Positions 10,615 through 21,884 of a DNA stretch of 64,000 bases are shown piece after piece. Numbering within the stretch: position 1 is the stretch's first letter; every line of letters begins with the position of its first letter. This DNA comes from Haliotis asinina (Eukaryota > Mollusca > Gastropoda > Lepetellida > Haliotidae), in contig NC_090288.1 of the NCBI RefSeq assembly GCF_037392515.1, forward strand, positions 11,600,969 to 11,664,968, read 5' to 3'. Under the pieces are notes generated by a model. The model was given only the letters and a program-made list of their open reading frames with translations. It was not told where the DNA came from and did not search any database. Position numbers and translations under genes: made by a program.

Positions 10615-10813
10615 CAAAGATCCAGGTTAGAATTGGTGTCCAGCCACCCACGCTTGTCGTAAAAGGCGACTAATGGGATCGGGTGGTCTAACTCTCTGAC
10701 TTGGTTGACACATGTCATCGTATCCCAATTAAGTAGGTCGATGCTCATGCTGTTGATTGATTGCTTTCCCAGATTCGACAGCCGGCATATAGCTGGAATA
10801 TTGCCGAGTGTTT
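10615..10813 (+). repeat. SINE-B, one-unit form, tail lost
   Basis: AGATCCAGGTTAGAATTGGT start, CGCTTGTCGTAAAAGGCGAC, GATCGGGTGGTC, GACTTGGTTGACACATGTCA and a shortened region before ATAGCTGGAATATTGCCGAG. Confidence 0.75.
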
Positions 10814-11022
10814 CCTTAACGAATCAAACAACCAGCCTCTCCCAGCACTGACACAAAACCAAGGGTTCAGCTGCAAGGATCAGCTCTTGGTAAAATGCCT
10901 TGTTACGGTGTCTCCTTGCACGACAACAGGCGTCGGTAACGTGTAGAAGATGGAGACATTCTGAAGACCAATGACAACTTGACCAGTCCTCAAGTTCTGG
11001 TTTTCTTGGAGCACACTGTCTC

Positions 11023-11096
11023 CGTGTATGGAATCGAACCAGGGTGTGACGGCGTGACGAACGAACGTTTTGAACGCTAGGCTACCCCGCCGACCC
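11023..11096 (-). repeat. SINE-A head
   Basis: Complement reads GGGGTAGCCTAGCGTTC.., with CGTTCGTCACGCCGTCACAC and box B-like GGTTCGATTCC. The body and tail are absent. Confidence 0.65.
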
Positions 11097-11373
11097 CTGA
11101 AAATATTGTGAGTCTATTATGCTAATGCCTAGTCTCTGAATACATGTGTATATTTTGCTAGAAACGAATAATTTCTTTTATCTTGAAAATAGACCAAATG
11201 AGAAATGATATTCAGAACCTTAACGAAATTAAAAAAAGGAAGAATCGCCTCATTCATTGCTTTAACATGGCAGGAAGGGCTAGGTGGAAGAGGAAATAAT
11301 ATGGTTCTGAGACTGTGAAACATACTAAGAGCCTGTGTGTCACCTATTATTATATACTCATGGGAACTAATAA

Positions 11374-11491
11374 GGGAACACCCGAAAGTACAAGGGTTTA
11401 TTTATTTTTTTCCAGAATTTCTCCCACCGTGCAATACGAGGCTTGTGAAGAAATCTGGAAAAAATGAACCCTTGTACTTTCAGGTTTTCCC
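11374..11491. mobile_element. 118-bp foldback element (MITE)
   Basis: The left arm GGGAACACCCGAAAGTACAA matches the complement of the right arm GGGAAAACCTGAAAGTACAA; pairing continues through GGGTT and the inner TTCCAGA/TCTGGAA blocks, about 46 bp per arm. No coding capacity; superfamily unassigned. Confidence 0.7.
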
Positions 11492-12097
11492 ATAATCGTT
11501 TTCATGATTATATTTCAGCTATATACTTTGTTGTTTTTGTCTGCAAAATATTTTAATTTCAGAGAATACTAGTAGATGTTTTTCTACCAGGCAGTTATAC
11601 GTGGTATATTTACTATTCTTCCTAGTCGTCTGACGAATCACTGAGCTTGTTACGTAATGAATTAAATTCAGGAAAATTATCAGTGTTCATATTCCGGTTT
11701 TGAGAAATGAGATTGGATTCTCAGACACTATTGAAAAAAATGCATTATATTTTAAAGAGGGTATCAGCAGCGCATGCTTTAGGGCTCACTAAATGCAATG
11801 TTTGTTTACAATCCAGGATACTCATCAACAGAAAAAAACGCTCCATGGAGAAGAGCCGTTGTTGCTGAGTAGATATAATGAATATGTCTAACACCAGCTT
11901 CCTTGTTTGAAACAAAGGCGACGTCGTTTTTATTTGTCTTGTAAACATAGCACGCTATCATCGCAGTCAACTATTCTCTGAAATTAAAATCTGAAACAAA
12001 CAACAAATTATGCAACTAATTATAAATAATAATATATTATTTCATGCTATTTATATAGCACACATATCCATGCAACCCGTGCTTACTCAAGACGCTG

Positions 12098-12694
12098 GTG
12101 TTTGTTTCCCTCGATCGTTGGATGTCAATTTCAATGGTACATCGTATTATCAATCTCAACTCCCCGTGGAGTATGCAATTCTTGCTGCCACTAGGCGCAC
12201 CGAGTTTATTGTGTCTCTCTCATCCTAACGAGGTACCCAGATCACAGCTGGGTGGACTGGGGCACATTGTCCAAGTTTGTCCCAGTGTTACAACACGGAA
12301 CGAGTCTGAATTTATAGCAGCTATTAAGAAGACTCAATCCACCAACAAGATCACTCGCCTTCAGATTGACCATGATACAACAACTCGGCCAGGCTCACGA
12401 GCTTGCAGAAATCATGACCAGCGTCTAAACCAACTGACACGGCAGCTTGGAAGTGGAAGAAGATCGCCTATTCAGTTCCTGGACGCGGCAGGTCATTTAT
12501 TGAAACTTGGAAGTGGAAGACGATCGCCTATTCGGTTCCTGGGCGCAGCAGGTCATTTATTGAAGCTTGGAAGTGGAAGACGATCGCCTATTCGGTTCCT
12601 GGACGCGGCAGGTCATTTATTGAAGCTTGGAAGTGGAAGACGATCGCCTATTCCGTTCCTTGGCGCAGCAGGTCATTTATTGAAGCTTCAATAA
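12098..12694 (+). other. 198-codon open frame of uncertain status, ending in a 60-bp repeat
   Basis: An open frame runs through a non-repetitive part (about 115 codons, including NESEFIAAIKKTQSTNKITR) into four 20-residue repeats and then stops. The first codon of the frame is TTG-like context rather than a clear ATG start, and no splice partner is evident. Within the upstream part, AGGTACCCAGATCACAGCTG looks like a dispersed repeat. It could be a decayed element or an exon; I do not assign a product. Confidence 0.3.
12446..12685 (+). repeat. 60-bp tandem repeat, four copies, frame-preserving
   Basis: Unit CTTGGAAGTGGAAGACGATC..TTATTGAAG repeats exactly every 60 bp. In the plus frame each unit reads LGSGRRSPIRFLGAAGHLLK with few changes. 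Units 1 and 3 share CTGGACGCGGCA while units 2 and 4 share the GGCGCAGCA form, so a 120-bp dimer was duplicated. Confidence 0.95.
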
Positions 12695-12784
12695 GTTTAT
12701 TTCTCATGCATGACACCGGACCATAAATTGCTGTTTTACGACTGTAGGCGAAATGGGGTGAAGGCGAAATGGGAAGACAGATGA

Positions 12785-12830
12785 GGGAGTCGTGTGGTTG
12801 AAGCGTTCGCTTGTCAAGCAGGGTTCGAAA
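12785..12830 (+). repeat. SINE-A head fragment
   Basis: GGGAGTCGTGTGGTTGAAGC, GTTCGCTTGTCAAGC and GGGTTCGAAATT. Only the tRNA-like part remains. Confidence 0.5.
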
Positions 12831-12997
12831 TTATCGTTGGCCCGTATACCCGAGGCGGACTGAAAAGCACTCGGACGTTCAGCTTTGGTTTTCTGCAGGT
12901 CCTCTTCTCCCACAACACTTTAATTCCCAATAACTAACAATATAATTTCCATATTAAGATATAGGGGCTACACAATGTAATGGTTCTGGGCCTATAG

Positions 12998-13080
12998 TTT
13001 CGAAGCTCTCTTAACACTAAGATAGTCGTAAGAGTCATACGTTAACTTACGAATGTTGCAGCACTAAGAGAGGTCGAAAA
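12998..13080. mobile_element. 83-bp foldback element
   Basis: Left TTTCGAAGCTCTCTTA and the complement of the right end TTTTCGACCTCTCTTAG pair, as do the inner GTCGTAAG / CTTACGAA blocks. It belongs to the TCTTA..CGTAAG style of tiny foldbacks seen again at 32283 and 46383. Confidence 0.55.
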
Positions 13081-13822
13081 TCTATTCCGCGGGTCCTTAG
13101 GGCTTCCAGCATTTCAGGGTTAAAGGCAAACACAAACCAAAGACCTCGGTTAATTTCGTATATTTCTGGGGTCCCACAACCATGCTCACCCACTCACTCA
13201 CTCTCTCGCTCTCTTCTACAGTCTCGCAGTTTATCATCCCATTTACGAAGATACGTAGCCATGGAGAACACTGCTACTTCAACGTTTAAATCCTAAATTT
13301 AAATATTTTGATGAGATGGAATAGGCATGGCTGTAAGCAAATATCGCTCCGTCTATCCTGGCGAAAATGACACTATCTCTGCACTGGCTGACACCGATAA
13401 GGGGATGACAGAAATCTCATCTCAAACACGAGGTAACCAACCAGGTTTGACATGACATGCATCCGCCAGTGACCGTGGAGTCTGGAGTGCCAGGGAGGAC
13501 ACCCTGTGGTGCTAACGTATTTCACACAAACATCAGTACCTTAAACGTTTGTACTATGTTGATGTTCAAAAGAAAGTGTTCCCCTTGTGATTTCAGATCA
13601 TATCTGTGGCGGTTCGGTAGCATGAGTACAATATTCGTAACTTGTAATCCATAAGCGTCTTAGAAAGTAACCCCATAGACATATTAATTAAATCTACTCA
13701 GAAATGACGGATCTTCTTTATTGAGCGTTTTTTTTCGGTTGATGACTATCCTAGATTATGAACAAACAGTGTATCTAGATAGCCCCATCCAAATAAGGTG
13801 TGTACTTTCTTTTGTGGTAGTA

Positions 13823-13970
13823 AATTAATTTAGTTTTACGCCGCTTCTAGGGATATTCCAGGAATATCACATCAGGGGGCTCCAGACATGGGCCTCACAC
13901 ATGTACCCATGGTAGGATTCAAACCCAAGACAACGTGACAAGGGGACTCTTTAACCACTAGGCTGACCAA
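13823..13970 (-). repeat. SINE-A copy
   Basis: TTTAGTTTTACGCCGCTTCT at left, GGGGGCTCCAGACATGGGCC in the body, diverged box B (complement GATTCAAACCC) and TTTAACCACTAGGCTGACC head at right. Confidence 0.75.
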
Positions 13971-14166
13971 AAGTTCCCACTTTATGTAGTAAGTAAATTA
14001 GTGTGTGTGTGTGTGATTGAAATAAAATGGCTTGATGCTCCTTTTAGCCATTCTGCATCAATAAAACGACGGAAACACACTTCCAAATCGGTTTCTGTGT
14101 GAGAAAACCCATTGTGCTCTTCTACTACACTTAGCTGGTATGCAGTCATTTTCTGACATACAATTT

Positions 14167-14302
14167 GGGTGAGTGAGGAGTATGGTTTTACAGCGCTGTT
14201 AGCAATATTCTAGCGATATAGTGGCTGAGGACACCAGAAACGTTGAACCCACGTTAGGAATCGAAATTGAGCGTGACGAACAAAAGCTTTTGCCGTTAAG
14301 CC
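14167..14302 (-). repeat. SINE-A copy, shortened body
   Basis: GGTTTTACAGCGCTGTTAGC at left, GAGGACACCAGAAACG, box B remnant GGAATCGAAATTGAGCGTGA and head remnant CCGTTAAGCC. Confidence 0.65.
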
Positions 14303-14419
14303 AATGTACACAATTTTAAGGCAGAACAACCAAATTGTTGACATGTTGTTGTTGGTTTACGGACTGGTAGTATGCTTCTAACTCCACACTGTGGTTATAG
14401 AAAATCCGACTTTAAGTAA

Positions 14420-14601
14420 CCGTGTCTGGACCAGGAAAGTCTAGTGCCCAACAAGATGAAGATCGATCTACGCAGTTTGGATACGGTGACATGCAGGTGT
14501 CAATCAAGTAAACGAGCCTGACACCCGAACCCGTTAGTCGCCGACTACGGTTAGCATAGTCGCCTTTTGTGGCAAGCATGGGTTGCTGAAGATTTATTCT
14601 A
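14420..14601 (-). repeat. SINE-B 5' two-thirds, two-unit form
   Basis: Complement runs from AGAATAAATCTTCAGCAACC through GCTTGCCACAAAAGGCGACT and a second diverged unit to the CAGACACGG region. The 3' tail is missing. Confidence 0.7.
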
Positions 14602-14738
14602 AAGGATTTAGATTAGAAATAGACTGATGAATCATAACAACGAGAGAGAGGATCCACTGAAAACAAATGTGCAGCAAGGACGAATGCAGTAATAACACGC
14701 ATCGCTTACTGATGATCAAATCTAACCCGAACCTTGGA

Positions 14739-14872
14739 ACGGTTGGGTATTCATGCTCGAAGACCTGGGTTCGATTCCTCACATGGGTACAATGTCTGAA
14801 ACCCATCCCTGGTGTCTCCCGCCGTATTATCGCAGGAATATTGCCAAATGCGGCGTAAATCTAAACTCACTC
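14739..14872 (+). repeat. SINE-A copy
   Basis: Diverged box A side GGTTGGGTATTCATGCTCG, intact GACCTGGGTTCGATTCCTCA, ACATGGGTACAATGTCTGAA and tail GCGGCGTAAATCTAAACTC. Confidence 0.75.
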
Positions 14873-15744
14873 TCTTTTACTCGAACCTTACTGATTCACC
14901 ACACCGCCTCATACAAACATTGCAGGGATACGAATTATGACATGTACACCGCATGTACAGTCTAACACATCTAGTTATCCGTTTGGTATAAACTTATTAC
15001 CAGCTGGGTGATGTAAATGATCACCATCAAAAGATAAATACATTCAATAATATACAAATATACAACAAGCACCATCACAACATTCCCCACGACTATTTTC
15101 ATAACAAAAGCAGAAAACAATCCGAGAGTGGACTACCGCAAGGTCAGTAAATAGGAGCACCTTGATTACGTGTGAAGGTTTTGCTTATATGTAAATACCA
15201 CCACATTCCACAACATAGCCCGCTGAAAGGGGCAGAGGTGAGTGTGGTATTGGGCCAGGTCACTGATGCTTTCATTTACTTGACAAAGTAACACCTGTCT
15301 GTAAAGAAGACTCACACCTGCGCGTTAGGTCCGACAGGTAAGTCGCGTTAACGTCACAAGAGCCGTGTCATCCCTAAATATCTTATACACATAGATTGAC
15401 GCAGATGAAACGGCAAGAGATGTGATGCTTTCAGGTCGCCACACTGATTTAATGATTGGCTTAAGTGTATAAACATGGTGTTTTAAATGTATATTGTTTA
15501 CGGACATCTAGTGGTCTGACTTGTCCTTGGTCGGTAGGGTCAGCGCGATGTCTATTTAATGTTTCTTCCAGACTCGCGAGTTACATTGGTTTGAAGGTGC
15601 TTTGAACAGTATTTCAATTGATCCACGTCGTTTCACCTTGATAATGGAGAAAAGCCCGAAGTAAAGCGAGTCCTATGTGAAACCAACTAGTGCTGTGGAG
15701 GTGTGGAGGTGTGGAACTGTGGGGCTGTGGGGCTGTGGAGCTTG

Positions 15745-15868
15745 GGTGGTGGGATAGTCTAATGGTCAAGCGTCGGTCGTCATGCTGAAGACCCTACATA
15801 TGTGCAATGTGTGAAGCCCATTTCGGATGTCCCTTGCAAGGGATATTGTAGAATGTTGCTAAAAACAG
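15745..15868 (+). repeat. SINE-A copy, diverged
   Basis: GGGTGGTGGGATAGTCTAAT head, a lost box B, CAATGTGTGAAGCCCATTTC body and a weak tail TGTTGCTAAAAACAG. Confidence 0.6.
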
Positions 15869-16192
15869 AAACATAATGCATAGGAACCCTATATACAACC
15901 CTGTTATCGTAGGATTCTGGTGTGCCTAGGGGAGGTAACTTTCGACAGTAGCGTACGGCACGTTATAATGAGACGACTGACTAATAGTTCAGAAAATCAG
16001 TATTATTCCAAAATTGCTTCAGTTACTTCAAGCATATTATTGACACCGTGTTTGTCAACAAAACACCCGAAAATATATTTTCCTCTTTGAAACTATAACA
16101 GGTTCAATGAAATTGAAATGTTGCAGTTGATATCTAAATGCTCTTCCAAACTGAATTAATTTCAGATAAGAACTGTCTCCATAGAGCAGTGG

Positions 16193-16358
16193 TTGCGACG
16201 GGATAGCCTATTGATTGAAGCGTTAGCTCGTCACGCCTAAGACCCAGGTTCGATTCCCTACATGAGTACATTGTGTGCCTATTTGTATTGTTCCCCGACT
16301 GAAATATTTCTGAAACATTGCAAAATCAGTGTAAAACTAAACTCACTCACTCACTCCA
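16193..16358 (+). repeat. SINE-A, near full length
   Basis: GACGGGATAGCCTATTGATT head, CAGGTTCGATTCCCTACATG box B, a diverged body, GTGTAAAACTAAACTCACTC tail. Confidence 0.75.
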
Positions 16359-16802
16359 CAATGCAGTGGATGCACTGCATCTGCCTGTAGAGAGGAAGGT
16401 TGGTGTTTTGAGCTGCTGATTGTGTCAAGACAAACCGCATCAATGAAAAAGTGTACTTGTTTTTACCCTGCCTTGTGGTCGATATTAATTAATTGATGAC
16501 ATAAAGAATGGTTACGTGAGGACTAGCACTCTAAACGTTAGTTGTAACGATTAACTGTCACTCAAATATGAGCACGCAATCCCCGTTTGATTGACAGGTA
16601 GTATATGAAAAGATCACAATTTACAGAATGAATCCCAAATTATTTTCTTAAAATACAGTAAAACCCAGAGAATTCAGAGACTCTTTATTTTCAGAATTTC
16701 ATTTAATTTTGGTCATAAGACTTGCCACGTGTGATGGTATTTGGGTGTGTTTATTTCGGGGTCTCTATGACAGACTACATCAGTATAGTGAAGAATTTTG
16801 AG

Positions 16803-16967
16803 GGAGTGAGTAAGTTGAGTTTTACGCCGCGTTTAGTTATATTCCAGTAATATCATGCGGGGGACGCCATAAATGGGCTTCACACTTTGTGCCCATGTGG
16901 GGAATCAAACCCGGGTCTTCGGCGTGACGAGCGAACCCTTTAACCACTAGGCTACCCCACTACCCCT
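16803..16967 (-). repeat. SINE-A, near full length
   Basis: GAGTTTTACGCCGCGTTTAG, GCGGGGGACGCCATAAATGG, GGGGAATCAAACCCGGGTCT and TTTAACCACTAGGCTACCCC in order, all on the complement of the family consensus. Confidence 0.85.
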
Positions 16968-16988
16968 AATAATCTTGAAACTTGGTTA

Positions 16989-17143
16989 GTGAGTGACTGA
17001 GTGAGTTAGGGTTTACGCCGGTTTTAGCAAAAGCAGGCAGTTTGACCCCCGAAATGGGCTCCTGGAACAGTACCGATGTGGGAAATCGAACTCGGGTATT
17101 CGGTGTGACGAGTAGGCGCTTTGACCATTTGGCTACCCCGCCA
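16989..17143 (-). repeat. SINE-A copy, body partly replaced
   Basis: GTGAGTGACTGAGTGAGTTA tail complement, a scrambled middle, GGGAAATCGAACTCGGGTAT and GACCATTTGGCTACCCCGCC. It follows the previous copy after 21 bp in the same orientation. Confidence 0.7.
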
Positions 17144-18405
17144 TGCCATTCGAGATGCAGTGAAACATAGGCATAAGATATCTGTTATTGTGCCAAGGAT
17201 ACGCATTTTGAAAAACAATTCACATTGTTGCTTTCAGGCTGGCTCGTTCCATCTATGTGCCCAACCCGCTTTCCTGTTATGTTTGTGCTGTAAACATGGT
17301 GTACGGAATATTTAATGCGGTTTAATTGGATGTGGAGTATATTTGCCTGGTTAATTTATTCTTGACTTTCAAATAACGGTTGACACAGTGCACGTCGGCC
17401 ATCTGAAGTACATAACGTTAAGCTTTCTTCAAAGGATTCTTGTTCACAGAGGAACATGTCATAAATATTAGTAGTTGAACGACATTTTGATTTTTGATTA
17501 CAAATATGATATCGGAAATATATCGGAGTCAATCAGTGTTTTTGTTTGTCCTTTTGTATATTACACAAAGTGAGTTACATATTTTTAGTGCATTCCAAAT
17601 CGATAGTATAAATCAGAACAGAACCAACTTTAGTGGATGAACTAGTACGTATTTCAAGGTAAATATTGATATTGATACTAATAACTGATCAGTTAAGGCA
17701 ACTGATCTAAATATATACAAATAGCAATAGAGGTGAACGCTAATATATGGGCAGAATAGTTTAGCAGGTTTTATAGTACATTCCATTTTCTGTTGAAAAG
17801 ACTGATCCTATCATTTTTTAAAGCGATGCATTTTTAACGGTGAAGACGTCTTTTAGGGTAATTTTAAATGAACAAATACATGGTTGATGCCCTTTGATGT
17901 TCATAACAAATAAATTACGTTTGACTAGAATGATCATAGGAGTTAATAAGTGATAATAATGAATTCTTTATGACCATCGTTGTTTGTACAGGAATTGCTC
18001 TTGAAAAATGATTGTCGTACGACGTCTTTTTTACGATTTTCCTTATAGAAACAAACACTAACAACAATGTGATGCAATTGTCTAGAGTGATTTATCGACC
18101 TCCTTGAAAACCGTCAACATGAAGAATGACACTTGTATTAGGGGTACTGTTTAATGGCGGCGATAAAGAGAAATGGTGGTGCGTTCATAAGATGTTTGTT
18201 TTTGAAAAAAAAATGGCAACGCTTATACGTCCTATCCAAATTGAAAGTTTAGACTCTCCTGTTTTTTTAAAGTGTATGTAAACAATGAAGTTCTTGTCCT
18301 CTGATGCTATCCTTGGTCGTGCTCATGGACAGATCTGGTTTCTAGTGCCGAATGTCTGTCACGTTTAGAAACGGGGTACGGGTAGCCGGGTTTTTTTTGT
18401 CCCAT

Positions 18406-18557
18406 GAGTGAGTATAATTTACGCCGTTTTTAGCTATCCTCGATCGAAATCATCAGACACCAGAAAAGCGTTCCACACATTGTTCTCATGTTGGAATCGA
18501 ACTCGGTACTTCGCCTTTTCGAGCGAGCACCTTAACTACCAGATCACCGCGCTGCCC
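18406..18557 (-). repeat. SINE-A copy
   Basis: GTGAGTATAATTTACGCCGT, TCAGACACCAGAAAAGCG, TTGGAATCGAACTCGGTAC and a diverged head ACTACCAGATCACCGC. Confidence 0.7.
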
Positions 18558-18659
18558 TGAAAAAAAAAAAATAATAATAAAAAAAAATAAAAAGTAAAAA
18601 CATAGGAAAGTGGCCACGACAACCACTGTTTGGAAACATTACCGTTCCATTTCAACACG

Positions 18660-18838
18660 AGTGAGTGAGTGAGTGAGTGAGTGAGTGAGTAGTTTTAAGC
18701 CGTACTTAGCAATACTCCAGCTATATGACAGCAGGCGACATCTGAACCGGGTTTGACACACTGTATCCATTTGGGGAACAGAACCCGGGTCTTTGGCGTG
18801 ACGATCGAACGCATTAACCACTGTGCTACCCGACCACC
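18660..18838 (-). repeat. SINE-A with long (GTGA)n tail
   Basis: About 32 bp of GTGA repeat at left, TTAGCAATACTCCAGCTATA, GAACCCGGGTCTTTGGCGTG and ATTAACCACTGTGCTACCC. Confidence 0.75.
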
Positions 18839-18944
18839 CTTATTCCATTACGAAAGTCCGGGACGTCGATATCGTGCGAATTGTTTGGTGTGTTGCTATA
18901 TGATTAAGCCTGAAAGAGTCTTAATGCGAGGTTAAGCACAAATC

Positions 18945-19255
18945 CGTGACGATCCTTGGTAGAACTGATCTTCACCAAGCCATGTATGTTGTGAGTGAGT
19001 ACTGTTTTGCGCCACTTTTAGCAATGTTCCAGCAATATACCGAAAACGAATCCACGTTGGGACCCAAACTCAGGCGTTTGTCGTGACGCTCAAACAACTT
19101 GCCTACCTAAAGCCCCTTATCCTTAGAGTCGACTAATGTGATTGTGACATCAGTTTCGGTGACTTAGTTGACTCATTTCATCGAATCCACAACTGCGTAG
19201 ATCGATAATCAATCACTGGCTTGTATGGTCTAGACATGACAAGTTACAGACCACC
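18945..19255 (+). repeat. SINE-B interrupted by a SINE-A
   Basis: The left part GATCCTTGGTAGAACTGATC.. ends at CCATGTATGTTG. The right part resumes at TTATCCTTAGAGTCGACTAA and runs through GTAGATCGATAATCAATCAC to TTACAGACCACC. The 123-bp SINE-A (18991-19113) sits between the two halves at the CTTGTCGTAAG position. Confidence 0.65.
18991..19113 (-). repeat. SINE-A nested in SINE-B
   Basis: GTGAGTGAGTACTGTTTTGC at left, TTTTAGCAATGTTCCAGCAA, then ACCCAAACTCAGGCG and a decayed head CTTGCCTACC. It splits the surrounding SINE-B. Confidence 0.65.
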
Positions 19256-19716
19256 ATAAAAAAGGAGCAATATACCCGAGTCCACAGCTGCGCCTGAAAA
19301 ATGGCTGTTCATATTGACAAAGGGCTTACAGTAGGGGCTTGTTTCGTACAGGATGTTGTGTAGACAGCTACTGCCCATCCTTAAAGTTTCAGCTGAATAT
19401 AGTTCCTCCTCGTCGTCTTGTTGACCTGTACGTCTGCATGTTTTGAGATCCGTAAGTACGTTGTACATGCACTAAAAGCTCATCAAACCACGGGAATTAG
19501 AATCATTACATACCCGCAATCTGCATGCATATCGCAAGATCTCTTGAAACTGTCAGCTGATTCAGAGGGAGCGTGCAGGAAATTACGTTCAACACCCCTG
19601 TGTTTGCCTGTCCGAGAAAATGACTAGCTTAGATTTGCTCTTTATTAAAAGAAACTGCGCCAAGTCCATTAGTTTGTCTCACGGTCCTCAGGTGCAGACC
19701 CAGGTGAGTGAGTGAG

Positions 19717-19719
<3 letters not shown>

Positions 19720-19775
<56 letters not shown>
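19720..19775. repeat. (TG)28 microsatellite
   Basis: Uninterrupted TG run after a short GTGAGTGAGTGAG lead. Spurious Cys-Val and Thr-His frames arise from it. Confidence 0.97.
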
Positions 19776-19776
<1 letters not shown>

Positions 19777-20798
19777 GCCAACGCAAAGGGGGGCGGGGGG
19801 TTCCCTGAACCCCCATTTGGATCCGCCTATGGTCCCTGAATTTTCCTTACTGTCCATCCCTCCTTGCAAAGCTAAAGCCCTAAATGAAACACTTTTGGAA
19901 TTACTGTTTGTAACATACACTACAGACAATACCACTGACGTTTTCGAATGCTTATCAATAATTATTTAAATCTATAGCTGTTGAAGGAAAACAAATAAGG
20001 ACGGGCGAGGATCCGGGCAAATAATTCAAATCTCTTCATCGTCCCTCAACATTTCTGAAGTGGGTTCTAAACGCCCTGATCCTGGGTCGTGCGTAAAGGT
20101 CACTGCATGGATGTTCGTGAGGGACACCCCCCATCGGTTGACATTTGCTTAACGCGTGTTGTATATACAACAAACACGTTGTATAGGGGGCTGAGTAGGT
20201 GTTGAATCCTGCACAGTTGTCCAAATGGCTAGTACAAGGGGATGTTGACATCGAACGTCAGAATCACTTAAAACCGTGAACATAAATAGCGTTTTAACAA
20301 TATAATGTGCCCCGAGGTATGTCTCATCAGTCTGTTCAGGGCGTAAAATCAGAGTTTAAAAGGTTATTAAAAGTGTTTAAAAGATTTTTGATATTTCTAA
20401 CAATAAGACATGTCATACATTGCCTCCAGCCTCTTGCGGAAATATAGGGTGGGAAGCCCGGCAGGGCTATCGGCTAAACACAGATTTGTTGCATAGATTG
20501 TGGTAAGGATCTGTCTTTACGTACCACTGAATGAAGGTATATGGGTACAAGTGAATGTGACTAATGTCTTGAAAACGACAAGGCGTGACAAAGCATGTAA
20601 TGTACCAGGTAATGATAAACTTATGACCACGTATAAAATACTTCCATAACTTAGATGTTTCAAAGAGGTTGAAAGAAGGTGAACGGTTTGCCCTGGACCT
20701 GTAACAGAGATCAGTAAAACCAGCAAACGCCTTTCTCCATCCATAAGAAATCACTGCTATAAGTAGAGCCGACTGTAGAATTCAGATTATGTTATAAA

Positions 20799-20946
20799 GG
20801 GGCAGTGGGTTAGCCTAGTGGTTAAAGTGTTCGCTCGTCACACCGAAGGCCTGGGTTCGATTCCCCACAAAATGTGAGGTCCATTTCTGTTGTTTCGTGA
20901 TACTGCTGGATAGGGTTAACCGGCGTAAAATTAAAGTCACTCACTA
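20799..20946 (+). repeat. SINE-A copy
   Basis: GGGGCAGTGGGTTAGCCTAG, TGGTTAAAGTGTTCGCTCG, CTGGGTTCGATTCCCCAC and GGCGTAAAATTAAAGTCAC. Confidence 0.8.
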
Positions 20947-21884
20947 TATCATTAGCTTATGAAGAGATATCAGAACAGTGATAATACCAGGTGTTCGCCC
21001 CAGGTGAACGCAAAGATCCAGCCCACCATTTACAACCATCATAAGCATTAGCAAAAACTTGTCACTTAAAAGAAGTATCACCTGTCATAAAATTATGGTA
21101 CAGGTCAAGATGGGGAACTGCACAGAATATTTTTTTTGTCACTGATGCGTTAAGTACGGGCTTTTTTACCATAAAACATTTTGAAAGCTTTCCCGAGACC
21201 TTGAATTGTATAACCTTGACCGAACGACTTTGAATAAATTGTGCGACGCTCATTAAAGTCTTGGTGAAAAGAACATGTTTAAATATATCTGAGAAGCTGT
21301 GAAATGTAAACACCGTCGGTTGGAGCTGTTAGAATATTGCTCGACATGAAAGGGATGTTGCCTATTGGAAAATAGACATCATCGCTTTTGTCATGAAGCC
21401 GTGGGGAGTTTTTGTCTCAGTGAACTCCATGTCTTGTTATTGCTGCTCGTGGCTATTTGTACACCGTTATGGCAACGCAGGTCATGTTTACAGAGACAAA
21501 AACAGCTTCCAAGTCACGTACGACTACGTATATTTAACTGTTATTATTCTTCCCTCGCTAGATGTCGTCTTTGTGGGATGACAGCTAGTTTTACTGCTGA
21601 AAACCGAAAAGCTATCATAACTGTATCTGTCATTTACGATGAGAGACACAAAACGGTTTGGGCAACATCTTAGCAATGTCATATCAGAAGATCAATCACA
21701 CTGCAGGCTTGTGTAAAAACATCTGGTTGCTCTTCCAGTATCGATCCTTCTCTCTGTCCCGTGTCATCATTTTGATGTGGTATAACAATGAGCTGTGCGG
21801 ATCACTGTCCCATTGATAGTGAAAACACGCCCTTTATATTCATCTTTGAGTTTATTTTGTTGAAAGAAGGCGTATGCTTTCAGA

